A stretch of DNA of 64,000 nt from Bedellia somnulentella (taxonomy: Eukaryota > Arthropoda > Insecta > Lepidoptera > Bedelliidae). The stretch is from the NCBI GenBank assembly GCA_963576735.1, contig OY755191.1, positions 12,553,608 to 12,617,607 on the forward strand, in the 5' to 3' direction. Shown here piece after piece: positions 33,715-44,370 of the stretch. The notes under the pieces were generated by a model, which worked only from the letters and a program-made list of their open reading frames with translations, was not told the DNA's origin and did no database searches. Numbering within the stretch: the first letter of the stretch is position 1; every line of letters starts with the position of its first letter. Made by a program: the position numbers and the translations under genes.

Positions 33715-33805
33715 ATTCCAATGATACAGACAGGCACACAGACAAGAAGGAATAATGGTTCCGGTGTTTGCGAGTGGGCTACTGAACCCTCAAAATTTTA
33801 CCAAC
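33715..33805 (+). repeat. Fragment of widespread lepidopteran repeat
   Basis: ACAGACAGGCACACAGACAA followed by GGGCTACTGAACCCTCAAAA. I recognise the same family as at 14905-15050, seen here in another part of the element. Confidence 0.4.
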
Positions 33806-34104
33806 TATTTAAAGCCTCCAATTAAAGCCCTACTATGAAGAATAATATTAATTTAAAGTAGACAAAATCGATGCGTCTATTCTTAGTAACAAAATTATTA
33901 ACTTAATAAAGATTGGTTTAGCGACAGTAACAGCCATACTGTCTGTTCGGAATCTAAATCGGCCAACAGGTTTTGTCAAAATATAAATAGTGGACAAATG
34001 TAAATTGTTCCGCTGTTGGTTAAAAATAAATCCTTTTATAGGCATAATTTCAATTCAACAATCTCAAAGAAAGTCCCATATATAATAACAAAAAGGAGTA
34101 ACTA

Positions 34105-34240
34105 GGTATAAAAGAGCATGTATGAGAAGAAGGATGAATGTGACAGGCGCAACAGAGATTTTTCAGTATCGTACGAAGTGGCGATCGATAGTATCTGCCT
34201 ACCCCAATGGGAATAACGGGCGTGAGTATAAGTAAGTAAA
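34105..34240 (+). repeat. LINE C 3' end with open terminal frame
   Basis: Reads in one frame without stops as KRACMRRRMNV...YRTKWRSIVSAYPNG, then GREYK and TAA from the (AGTA)n tail. It is the best copy in the window for showing that the terminal stem-loop is also coding. Confidence 0.75.
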
Positions 34241-34289
34241 GTAACTAGGAATTGATTAAGATTTTTTACTTGAGCTCATTTATGAAAAA

Positions 34290-34515
34290 GGAAGGGTAAA
34301 AATGGGACTCATAAGTAGACACCTCCCACCAATTTACAAAACAGCTCTACTATACATACAGTGTATTCCCAAGCCTATGACCTAGTGCGGATAGACTGCC
34401 AAATTGTGGGCCTACGGCATGGTGAGGGTATGGGAAGACTTTGGTTGAGAGTAGCATAGGACCGGGCGATATGAAGATTTATAGGAGAGGCCTAACAGGA
34501 GACTTTTTTTTCTCT
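34290..34515 (+). repeat. Probable RTE-type LINE 3' fragment
   Basis: GCATAGGACCGGGCGATATG and AGGAGAGGCCTAACAGG echo the RTE-like LINE ends common in Lepidoptera (compare 12965-13215). Degenerate, identified from memory. Confidence 0.4.
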
Positions 34516-34680
34516 TACTGTATGAAACCCATGAAGAGATTTTTAACAGTGGTTATATAAGCTACCACTACAAGTTAAAACCTTTATTTACATTGCAATA
34601 CTATACTAATACTATTTGATTTGGTTAAGATTTCAGTGCCAACATCTGCCCAAAGGCTTACGTTTAGTCGTATCTTGACG

Positions 34681-34870
34681 ACGTCCGCGGCCGAGTGGGT
34701 AGGTGACTAGCTTCTCGGTCGGGAGGTTGCGGGTTCGATCCCCGATGAGAGCAACATTTATGTGATGAGCATAAAATGATTGTTTCTTAGTCTTGGATGT
34801 AATTTTTATGGGTATTCTTTTTATAGTTTGGGGGTGGCTTTATTTGTGTATAATACGTCTATATTATTAT
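34681..34870 (+). repeat. tRNA-derived SINE, family J
   Basis: The 72-nt tRNA-like head has A box GCGGCCGAGTGGGTAGG and B box GGGTTCGATCCCC. It is followed by GCAACATTTATGTGATGAGC and a non-coding body ending in an ATT-rich tail. A second copy without head is at about 52.37 kb. Confidence 0.75.
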
Positions 34871-35204
34871 TAATTATTATTATATCTAGCTTACATGTCC
34901 AAAACATGTAGTTGTATAGTGTAGATTGAAAATCCAAGCAATATTTTTACCCAACCTAATCGTGTGAGGTCGATATAGTAACTTTACTAGTATAACAATG
35001 CTCTTTAACTTTATGACTATCATAAATACGGACTATGTTATCAGAAACATATTCTAATGCTCGTTTTGACTATTAACATTGTCACTTAAGCTTGATTTCA
35101 ATAACCCAGTTTTGGTCGTGGTAATCACATATTATGGCCTCTTAAAAGGAAAAGCAGGGTTAGTTATATGTGGATGTGTATGAATGCTTTTCGTTTGATG
35201 TTTA
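34871..35204. other. No feature recognised
   Basis: AT-rich; begins in the ATT-rich tail of SINE J. Confidence 0.5.
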
Positions 35205-35385
35205 AAGTAGGCTTCAGAATAGCATCAACCCTTTTCTGCCCGATAGTATCGTAAGAAGCGGACTAAGGGTATTGCGGCATATTGAGTGATACAAGTAGTT
35301 GGGCTATGTGGTTGGAGATCCATCAATCCATCACCGACCATCCTTTATTTTACTATATTTTCCCAAATCAACTCTCAGTTAGTTT
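35205..35385 (+). repeat. SINE-like family A, degenerate copy
   Basis: GGCTTCAGAATAGCATCAAC, CGTAAGAAGCGGACTAAGGG, GGGCTATGTGGTTGGAGATC. It breaks off after CCAAATCAACTCTCAG. Confidence 0.7.
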
Positions 35386-37423
35386 TCTGATAGTTACTGT
35401 TAGTTAATCTTCTTTTTCCAATTCATTACCAGTTAATCAGTATTAACGTTAACCCGCACAAATGCGCGCGAAGTAAATTAGTTGCGGTGCGCTCCGCGAT
35501 TACATAAGTTGTCGCCGCTTGCGCCTAAAATTGGCCGGCAAACCAAAACCGAACCACTAGGTCCGATCTGCGTTCGCAAATAGAACCGTCTCATTGTTTT
35601 TGCATTTCGGAACAAGTCGCTATTTGTTTACCTACGCGTCTCGTGGAGCTTGTAATTTGTGAAAGATTTTTTTTGGCGTTCTAGCTTGAAGTGATTAGTT
35701 TTTTTTTTCTATATTGGTTATTGTTGGTGTTACGTCTATCGATCCCAATAAAAGTAGCCAGGCCAGGCCGACTGAGCAATTTGGTAGTTGGGTTCTTGAT
35801 ATGATAATGGTTTACGAAATATTTTAATATCAGACTCTTAGAGGCTTTTTGTTAAGTCTAGTGTATGAAAAAATAAAACGGAGATCAATCATGCTTTTAC
35901 CAATACAGATGTTATTAATGCCAATTTCTTAAAATGAGTCATATCAAGTAGATCCCGCTAACGAATTGTCGGAAAGTTTTAAAGTTGCATAATATTAGCC
36001 AACATGAACACATTATGTTACAAGTAAATTACACACGTTAATAAACCAAATAAATACTCCTGAAACAATTTTATGTGCTACGTGTTACCGTAAGAGCAAT
36101 TGAAAATTTATAGCGGAACTAAATAAACAGTTAGAAATTTCGTTACCGCCAAAAACCATTTCCCGGTCGCCCATATGTTTAAGTGGGTGACGCCATTTCG
36201 GGGACCAATCTGTCAGCGCACATGTCAAACTGTCAAGATAGTCACTCAAATATGGACCAAACGAATCAGTCTTTTTTGCTTAACTGCAAGCAGGAAAGAG
36301 TTTGATAAATATGTATGAGAATTTCCCATGATCGCATCGTTAGTACGAGTACGAATATAGTTATTTGAAAAGTTTTAATATTTATATTTAGTGAAACAAT
36401 GTGATTTTCCACATACTTCTTCAGCCATCTATACCTATTGTAAAAAAACTTTGCTTAACCCTTCAAAATAAGCATCCACGTTTGCTATGAATATGAACTC
36501 TTAATTTGTGGGAAAAAATACAACCTAGAAAATTATTTCACTTCGGGAATATGTTTTTTTTATTGTATTGTAATGTTTTTTTATCTTTAGTTAAATGATA
36601 TCTTTTTTAATTTTTTGCCATTTGTGTTCTAATATTTTTTTTGTATTTAAACTGGTTATCTATACCTTTTCTCTTTTTTATTATTACTTGTTGTGTGTAT
36701 ATTTTTATTTTCGTGCCTTTGATAGCAAATAAATAACTTTTTATTCTTTCTTTCTGGATGAAGATGGATTGAGAAGTGAGGTCCTGCGCCTTATCTGGAC
36801 GAAACAAGACTTTTTTTTCAATAATCTAAGATGTTTTTATTTTATTTCTTCTGCCAAACACCACAGCAGGTTGCAACAGATATCAAAATCTATTGTTCTA
36901 CCCTTTTAACCTCCTAGTGACAGACGAATAAACAACTAAATTTTACTTTTTTGGTTTGAACCCTAAAAAGTAGTGAAACGAAACAAATGTCGCTAAAAAT
37001 AAACAAAACCACCGTACAACAAGCTAACTGATCACGAATATCGGTAAAAAGTATTCACCAAAAACAGTCAAATACGCATTTAATTAACTGCGACTCAGAA
37101 ACTTCAAAAAAATGTGTAGCGGTAATGGAGCATTATAAAAACACAACGTAAAAACTCTCACCGTGTTAAGGTGCGAACAATTCAGACGCGTGTGAAAACA
37201 GCTTGAACCGAAAATTAACAGCTCTTAAAAAAAAAGGTCGGCCGTAACGGGACACATTTCATAGATATGTTATTCCTTGTCACATTTAATCAAATTTAAA
37301 CGTCCTTAAAAGGTGAGAGTGCTAAGTGGGAACATTAAGAGGGCTTGTGTGAAAATATATTGCTTAAACAAAAGATGAAGCAAGTTTGTTTGTTTGTCTT
37401 GTTTACAGAATTGTGCATTGAAT
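35386..37423. other. No gene seen; two GC-richer islands
   Basis: 35440-35660 (CpG-rich: gcgcgcgaagtaaattag, gcggtgcgctccgcg) and 36080-36260 (gtgggtgacgccatttcggg, catgtcaaactgtcaag) stand out from AT-rich surroundings and match no repeat here. Possible promoters or enhancers. 36530-36760 is T-rich and ends in AATAAATAACTTTTTATTC, perhaps an old LINE tail. Confidence 0.4.
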
Positions 37424-37680
37424 TGCTGTGTAGTGTCGGCTTAGAATAGCACTACCCCTTTTCTTCCGGTGGGTGTACGTAAGAGGCGACTAACGGTATT
37501 GGGGCTTTTTAAGGGATTTTTGGGCGATGCGGTTGGAGACCCATCACCAACAACCTTTATTTTACCATCTTTTCCCTACGCAACTTCCAAAAGTGGCTGA
37601 GGAATTTCTAATTCGTTAGCTCTGGCTACCCCTTCTAGGGATTTATAGCCGTGAGTATATGTATGTGTATGTATGTATGC
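37424..37680 (+). repeat. SINE-like family A, full-length copy (A2 type)
   Basis: Head GCTGTGTAGTGTCGGCTTAG; A2 marker CCGGTGGGTGTACGTAAGAG; tail ATATGTATGTGTATGTATG. Confidence 0.93.
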
Positions 37681-37765
37681 AATGAATAAATTTGTACGTG
37701 AATCAAACTTGATATCAATTGATTTTTTTAGGTAATTGTTAATTGCATGTGTGATGTCAGTAAAA

Positions 37766-37840
37766 TTCAAGACAGGTTTTGACGATCGGATGGCGGTCAA
37801 TAGATTCTGCCTACCCTAATTGTCAGTCAGTAAAGTCAGT
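37766..37840 (+). repeat. LINE C 3'-end fragment
   Basis: TTTTGACGATCGGATGGCGG, TAGATTCTGCCTACCC and a CAGT/AAGT tail. The stem-loop is damaged. Confidence 0.5.
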
Positions 37841-37954
37841 AAGTAACGGTATTTTTCATATTAATATTTTTGCATACAAATGAGATACGATGCAATTAAA
37901 TTAAAACACAAATTTCTCGTAACACTATTTGAACAATCGTATTTTGACCTATCT

Positions 37955-38131
37955 TAAGAGCTTATTCCATTACACTTTGTCGTTGCTGAATTCAGACGTC
38001 CTTCGAAGTTACTGCCGCAGACGCTTGTTATTCCACTACACAAATTTCAGTTTGAACGTTATTCCACTAGTCTGAATTCAGATTCTGTGGCTTTCAGACG
38101 TCTTCATTCAGACAAATGGAATAAGCTCTTT
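37955..38131. mobile_element. MITE family E, copy 1
   Basis: Ends TTAAGAGCTTATTCCATT and, inverted, AATGGAATAAGCTCTTTA: terminal inverted repeats of about 17 bp with one mismatch, plus inner GAATTCAGACGTC / GACGTCTTCATTC. 177 bp, non-coding. Copy 2 at 43077-43274 shares the body. Confidence 0.8.
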
Positions 38132-38227
38132 ATCCTATGTGTCTTGTCACAAGGTGGCTATGGAATTTTGAAATGGATAGGGATTTCGCCACCACTTTTC
38201 CCCATTATTTATTTTTAATATATCAGG

Positions 38228-38350
38228 ATTTATTATACTATCTTTTCCCCACTCAATTTTTCAAAAGTGGCTGAGGAATTTCTAATTCCTTAGCTCTGGC
38301 TACCCCTTCTAGGGAATTATAGCCGTGAGTATGTGAGTATGTATGTATGT
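38228..38350 (+). repeat. SINE-like family A, 3' half
   Basis: TTATTATACTATCTTTTCCC to GCCGTGAGTATGTGAGTATG; the stem-loop reads GGCTACCCCTTCTAGGGAAT. Confidence 0.85.
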
Positions 38351-38884
38351 TTTCTAACAATGTTACCCGAATAACCACTGCTTCTTAAGCTCTGACTCCC
38401 ACTTCTTGATTACTAGTCTGATAACATGTATGAATGAATTCATCGCATGTAAGTTAAATATAGCGGCCAATTGGCCAACACAATTCCCATCCGACTATTA
38501 ATTATAATTCGCACCGCTCCCAACACGGATTCGGTGTGATGATGACTTAATGATGTCATAATTTGAAATAATAATCAGTTGATTAACAACAGTGGCAAAA
38601 AAGTTGCGTGCGCACCTTATTTCGGCCTGATTCCCGAAACATAATAATTGCTGTGTATTTCTGTGGTTGTTGCTAAGTTGAACTTATGAGCTGATAAAAC
38701 AATCGTTCAAAAATTTATTCGTGTCTTGTTTTCTTTTGAAGTGATAGATTTTAATGTTTCTAGTTTAGGTTTTGCTAGGTTATAAACATTAAAATCAATT
38801 ATTTTAAGTGACCACTTGCCAACCTACTTGGACTATGTTAGCGTTATGGTTAGCCAGTTTATGTGAATTATTATTGGGCCATTA

Positions 38885-38952
38885 GCACTCAACTTCTAAA
38901 AGTGGCTTAGGAATAGTTTATTGTTTCATTTTACCTTTTTTGCTATGAGTAT
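38885..38952 (+). repeat. SINE-like family A, degenerate 3' fragment
   Basis: CTCAACTTCTAAAAGTGGCT and TGCTATGAGTATAG remain recognisable; the stem-loop is lost. Confidence 0.5.
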
Positions 38953-39689
38953 AGTTAAATAGATTGATAAATGTCAAGTGAGAAAAAAACCATTTTAAGG
39001 ATGATACTTGTAGGTAGATGACGTCGACGTCTAAGCAAAATCATAACAGATTCAAAACTTTTCAAAATATTGTGGCAGTTAGATGGCACGATATTTTGAA
39101 AAGATTTGAATTGTGTATCTATATAATGAAAAAACTATTTCAAGTGCTTTATGGCAGCACTAACCTCTAATAACCACATCGGTTTAGCGTTCCCTTACGC
39201 CCGCGGAACGTGACATTTTTTCGTGCATATAGCCGGCGCGGCGGCGTTTAACAACGATATTACGTTGCTGCATCAATAAAGGTCCAAATAAACCCAACAG
39301 TACATTGCCTAGTGATAAATTTTATGTGAAAACGAAAAGCGCTGTACAAACTGTTCTCTAACATATTGAGTAATCGTCATAATGGCTTATTGTCTTTAGG
39401 TCGTCTTTGTTCCTTCAGTTAAATAAAGAAATACCTACAAATAGTTTTACTTCGAAAACTAGTAAATGCTTTGGAGTTTTGACGTCTGTTTTTGTTCGTT
39501 ATCTGTATTATTTAATTATTTAATATAGTGAGGTGCAGATAGTAGAATGTTAAAGCAAAGATGATATAAACTAATTCTGAAAATTTACTTCATAAACTAT
39601 AATCTGTATATGTTTACCAAAGGATTGGTCCTCAAAAAAGAGTCAAAATAACTAAATGATCAGTTTTCGGTTTGGTTCAAGCGGTTAAA
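38953..39689. other. No gene seen; one CpG-rich spot
   Basis: 39180-39290 (cccttacgcccgcggaacgt, tagccggcgcggcggcg, then acaacgatattacgttgctg) is a short GC-rich island with no coding frame. Possible regulatory DNA. A near-direct pair ttttcaaaatattgtgg / cgatattttgaaaag at about 39060-39105 forms an imperfect hairpin. Confidence 0.4.
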
Positions 39690-39908
39690 GATTTATATAT
39701 TATGGATGGAAATGGTAGTAGAAGACGACCTGATTCAAATGGAGGATCCAAAAAACAGGCTTCTTTAGTCTAAAGAATAAAATAAACCTTTATGATAAGA
39801 TTGATGAATGTAAACGGAGCCTGAAAGGTTTGCTAGGATCGTACAAACTGCTATCGATATTCTCTGCCTACACTTATAGGAACCAATGGTGTGAGTTTGT
39901 GTATGTAT
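39690..39908 (+). repeat. LINE C fragment, degenerate
   Basis: MDGNGSRRRP-like coding remnant (compare MDGIVSRGRP at 28.39 kb), then GATTGATGAATGTAAACGGA, GGATCGTACAAACTGCTATC and TCTCTGCCTACAC. Several frameshifts. Confidence 0.6.
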
Positions 39909-40954
39909 CAGTTACGCATTTTTAAACTATAAAAGATATTTTATCTCTCTATAAAAGTTATGGTGACACGATTGCGAATCATACCAGCAAAGAGCGCAAA
40001 AAATATACTGATAAAAAGGTCAGTAGCACCAAACACCATCTTTTCGGTTGAATAAACACTCTTAAGAATTTTAGATAACACTTTGATTTCCCATGAATAT
40101 CCATGTTAAAAATTACAGGACACGCAATATAATATCAGTTAAATAATTGCAGAATTATCGTTTACTGTTGGAGCATTTACAAAACCAAAAAAACCGACGA
40201 AGAACCGAAAGTGTCCTATAGGATGTATGTTTTCGCAAATATTTACTTACACTACCTGTTCATACTCCTGTTGATTTATTTTAAAGTCTAGAGTTAAATT
40301 GAGATGACGAGGTTATTTAATGTCTTTAATTTTATTTATCTAATAGTCTTAGTGAAAGTATAATTTTTGCACTACCTAACTCGGACCAAATAAGCTACAA
40401 CTAGTCTAAATAATAATCGAATATAGGAGGCAATATCCATAAATGTAGAAACACAGTACTACTTGGGCAAAAATTAGCTTCTAATTTAAAACCGCATCCA
40501 TTGCCTATCCACCTTTACAAACTATAAAATTATCTACTATTATATCAGAACAGTAATTTTCCTATTACAATATTTACCTCCTATTATCGTCTAGTATTAA
40601 ACCTAGTTTTTGCATGTATTTGAGCTTACCGAAATTATATTGTAGTCTAAATGAGGAAGGCATTCAAAGCTATGTTTATGGAACGAAAAAATACAGCATC
40701 TTGGGTGGTAATGTTATCGGCTATCATGTGACCGGATGATACCTAAGTCTCATAGTTTTTTTTATATAATGATTAATGAATGAACCGCACGTATGTGCCA
40801 ACAGTTTATCACCAAATATTTATTAGTTTGGCGACTTACTGTTTGTTAATATTTAGATGGATGAATGGAAAAGTTGAGAATGAGATATGGTCACTGAGAA
40901 TGATTAGACTTTAAGAGCGAAAAGTAAAATGTGTTAAGCTTGTGTGAGCCAAGT
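39909..40954. other. No feature recognised
   Basis: AT-rich, no ORF or repeat identified. Confidence 0.5.
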
Positions 40955-41115
40955 AATGATGGCACCCTGAATAGGGTGATTTGGACATAGTCCTCCGCGC
41001 TGGCCTTGTATGGGTTGGTGGATGTTCACGACTAATACCGTCTTTGATGCCTGCCTGACGTGCCCTCCGAAGCATCCCACCGAAGGAAATATATGCTTCG
41101 GAGGGCAGTCATTCT
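40955..41115 (+). repeat. LINE 3'-end pieces (family K-like) with hairpin
   Basis: AGGGTGATTTGGACATAGTC, TCCGCGCTGGCCTTGTATGG and GTGCCCTCCGAAGCATCCC are phrases of lepidopteran LINE 3' regions as I recall them. TGCCCTCCGAAGCAT (41061-41075) pairs perfectly with 41093-41107, a 15-bp hairpin suggesting an inverted duplication of the K motif. Confidence 0.55.
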
Positions 41116-41324
41116 TTCTGTACTCATTCTGCAATGTCCTACCAAACTGGTTTATATTTTACAAAATGAAGTCTAGAAATCATAAGACAAATACTCTACT
41201 CCGAAAAATCCAAATCAGCGCAACCGAATTACCGGCAATCACCATTCAACAAGCATTGTGTTGAGTCAGTGTCCAGTTCGAAGCTTGGAAAATGATGGGA
41301 CTCAAAAATTTACCATACATATTC

Positions 41325-41465
41325 TCATGCCTTTAGGTCCCATTACGGTGGGCAGAGACTATGGATCGCCACAATGTTCACCATCGTGCTAACTTTTCAT
41401 TCGTACAACTCGTTCAAGTCCTTCAGCTTTCAGCACATTCTCTATTTGATCTTAATTTGACAAAT
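41325..41465 (-). repeat. Family C2 copy
   Basis: The reverse complement runs from TAGAGAATGTGCTGAAAGC through GTGGCGATCCATAGTCTCTG to GCCCACCGTAATGGGACC and GGCATGAGAATATG. It keeps the outer GCC/GGC stem of the shared terminus. Confidence 0.7.
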
Positions 41466-41563
41466 TGAGAATGTTAGTTTATAAGTTAGTTATTCTAAAT
41501 TTTAGATTTTTATACAAAGTCTCATTCTATTCTTTTGCTAAATGAAATACTTTAAATTATGCA

Positions 41564-41937
41564 ACCGTGATAGCCCAGTGGGTAGAACACTCGGTTATCG
41601 TGCAAACGACTAGTGTTCAAATCCTGGGTCGGGCCTACACCAATTTGTCTTTTCTAAAGACATATGTGTGGTTAACTTATCATGTTTGTTAACGGTGAGG
41701 GAAAACATCGTGAGGAAACCCACATAGCTGAGTTGTACTTAGTCATGTGACAGTGTATTCGTACAAAACGGCGATAGGCCTGCCCCCTATCACGTGAGTA
41801 CACTGTCCATGCAAAACGTGGGTACTCTGAACACCAGGTGACAAAGTCATGTGATGTTCAGAAGTATTAGTACCTCTGCCAACCCCTTCGGGGATATTCG
41901 GCGTGAACGTTTATGTTTATGTTATGTTTATGTTTAA
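41564..41937 (+). repeat. tRNA-derived SINE family B, reference full-length copy
   Basis: Head CGTGATAGCCCAGTGGGTAG (A box) and GTGTTCAAATCC (B box). The body has two imperfect hairpins: TGAACACCAGGTGAC/GTCATGTGATGTTCA, and GACAGTGTATTCGTAC with GTGAGTACACTGTC. The 3' stem-loop has outer stem GCC (41878-41880)/GGC (41900-41902) and inner CCCC (41883-41886)/GGGG (41890-41893). Tail (TTTATG)n. 374 bp. Confidence 0.93.
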
Positions 41938-42197
41938 ATGATAGGCATAAAAAGCTTTTAACTACATGCAAATCCGGTTCGGTGGCTAATCATAATCAAT
42001 ATAAATAAATAAACTTATACAAATCTAGAAACCTCAAAGCGTACAAATCAGATTATTGAGAAAATTGAAACGAATTTGCATAGAAATACTAATTTATACA
42101 TTAACTTGCTTAACAGGGCCGTACTCAGGATTATGATGTTAAAATGAACGCTTCATTTCATGCTCAATATTTCAAATATGTCTTACATATAACTCTT

Positions 42198-42362
42198 ATA
42201 GTCTTTTGGCGATGCGGTTGGAGACCCATCACCAACGATAGTTTATTTCTACCATCTTCTCCCCTATCAATTCCCAAATGTGGCTGAGAAGTTTAAGCTC
42301 TGAAGCTCTGGCAACCTCTTTTTGGGATTTAATGGCCGTGAGTATATGTATGTATGTATATA
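42198..42362 (+). repeat. SINE-like family A copy (A3 type), 5' truncated
   Basis: It starts within TTTTGGCGATGCGGTTGGAG and ends GGCCGTGAGTATATGTATG, with A3 CCCTATCAATTCCCAAATG. Confidence 0.9.
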
Positions 42363-42770
42363 ATTTTCATGCATTAATTGTGCACGAAGGGTTTACCATC
42401 AAAGTCTGGTTTACTATTCAGTTATTCTGCTTTAGAGTTACCTATGCTGATTTAAGATTGTATCAACTAAACTGATTCACTCTGGAATCACCAATGCTTA
42501 CCAAATTTATATATATTTACATAATCTCTGCGGTTACAGATAACAGTTATGCTTATGATGCAACATTTTTCATGGAAAAAAATTTTGGTCAAGATATATG
42601 TATAGATGTATGTGTGGATGGTAATGTCAGAAAAGGACAACCACGGGGACAATAATTTGAATGCTTTTGTTTGTAAACTTAGAATTAAGTTGGAATTTGA
42701 ATTTCAAAAAACAAAGTTTTATCTTTTTACTTTGAAATAAATGATTATTTTATTTTATTATTTATTTTAA
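42363..42770. other. No feature recognised
   Basis: AT-rich; no gene or repeat seen. Confidence 0.5.
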
Positions 42771-42935
42771 TGAAAACCTCATGTGGGGATTATTACTAAT
42801 AAATAAAGGATAAATAAAGGAAAGAAAAATTTCGACACCATTTGCATTTCGAAATAAGCGAAGGGGGCGTATACCCGGAGGTCGCGGGTTCAATCCCCGC
42901 TGGTGTCAATTTTTTTCTTTCCTTTATTCATTAGT
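42771..42935 (+). mobile_element. Family M copy: tRNA-like core between inverted arms
   Basis: Left arm CTCATGTGGGGATTATTACT...AAAGGAAAGAAAAATTT and right arm AATTTTTTTCTTTCCTTTAT flank a core at 42834-42907. The core has acceptor ends GACACCA/TGGTGTC and a T arm GCGGG-TTCAATC-CCCGC, but the D arm has decayed. The acceptor pairs differ from the 18.4-kb copies (GACACTG/CAGTGTC) yet stay complementary. Confidence 0.7.
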
Positions 42936-43076
42936 CAAAGAGACAATGTTATCAAAAGTCAGAAAAGGAAGTTCAAAACGTTTCCCGGGATCATTCACAA
43001 ATATAACTCAAATTTTGGTACAAGTTACATATTCAACGAAAACGATGATTAAAAATATTAGCGGATTTTTATAGGT

Positions 43077-43274
43077 TAAGCGCTTATTCCATTACACTTT
43101 GTCGTTTCTGAATTCAGACGTCCTTCGAAATTACTGCCGCAGACGCTTGTTATTCCACTACACAAATTTGTCTACTTTTCAGAAGCCTAGCGTTCTGAAC
43201 GTTATTCCCCTAGTCTGAATTCAGATTCTGTGGCTCTCAGACGTCTTCATTCAGACAAATGGAATAAGCTCTTT
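43077..43274. mobile_element. MITE family E, copy 2
   Basis: Same terminal inverted repeats as copy 1 (GCGCTTATTCCATT / AATGGAATAAGCTC) and the same inner CAGACGTCCTTCGAA and CGCAGACGCTTGTTATTCC. About 21 bases longer, with an extra TACTTTTCAGAAGCCTAG segment in the middle. Flanks are TTAA left and TTTA right in both copies. Confidence 0.8.
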
Positions 43275-43301
43275 ATGCCTAGCCCTGTATGGATGATTGA
43301 T

Positions 43302-43567
43302 TATACATACATACATACATATACTCACGGCTATATTTCCCTAGAAGGGGTAGCCAGAGCTAAGGAATTAGAAATTCCTCAGCCACTTTTGGAAGTTGAG
43401 TGGGGAAAAGATCGTAAAATAAAGGTTTTTGATGATGGGTCTCCAACCGCATCGCCCAAAAATCCAATATAAAGCCCCGATACCCTAGAAGGGTAACCCT
43501 TAGTCGCTTCTTACGACACCCGTGGGAAGAAAGGGGTAGCGACATTCTAAGCCGGCACTACACGGCA
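43302..43567 (-). repeat. SINE-like family A, full-length copy (A1 type)
   Basis: (CATA)4 tail at the left; head GCCGGCACTACACGGC at the right. A TAGAAGGGTAACC insertion near 43486 looks like a misplaced copy of the tail-side motif. Confidence 0.92.
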
Positions 43568-44011
43568 TCATGATTGATTATATATATTGATTATATATAT
43601 TTCTATATAATATGTCCCTAACTCCGTACCTGTGCAATGTGGAGTGGTGTTTCATCAAAATCTCAACAAGTTGTCGAGTATTTAAACAGTTCTAGATATA
43701 ATCCTTTAATTGACTACTTCACATAAACAAACATTTATCTGTGTTCAATTAGAATGCCTATTTATTTACAACAACTTCTATGTTAAGCTTTGAACAACAT
43801 TTTCATCTCTTTTCATCTGAATTTTAAGGGTTAATGTAATATTTCTAATATATCATCTTCTGTAGGTAACATGTGTGAGAGAAGAATAATCGTGCCTTGT
43901 GGTAAGAGATACTAACTCGACGCAATAGTTACGAATCGGATACGAATCCAAGACTTAAAAATACACATTCATATTGATCATATAAATGTTGCCTATACTT
44001 TTACTATATAA
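43568..44011. other. No feature recognised
   Basis: AT-rich; a TTGATTATATATATTGATTATATATA run at its left end. Confidence 0.5.
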
Positions 44012-44370
44012 GCATAAAGCATAAACGTTCACGCCGAATATCCCCGAAGGGGTTGGCAGAGGTACTAATACTTCTGAACATCACGTGACTTTGTCACCTG
44101 GTGTTCAGAGTACCCTCGTTTTGCATGGACAGTGTACTCACGTGATAGGGGGCAAGCCTATCGCCGTTTTGTATGAATACACTGTCACATGACTTAGTAC
44201 AACTCAGCCATGTGGGTTTCCTCACGATGTTTTCCCTCACCGTTAACAACCATGATAAATTAACCACACATATGTCTTTAGAAAAGACAAATTGGTGTAG
44301 GCCCGACCCAGGATTTGAACACTAGTCGTTTGCACGTTAACCGAGTGTTCTACCCACTAGGCTATCACAC
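44012..44370 (-). repeat. SINE family B, full-length copy
   Basis: Minus strand, complete from (TTTATGC)n tail through GGCGTGAACG terminus to the tRNA-like head (ACCCACTAGGCTATCAC at the right end). Confidence 0.93.
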
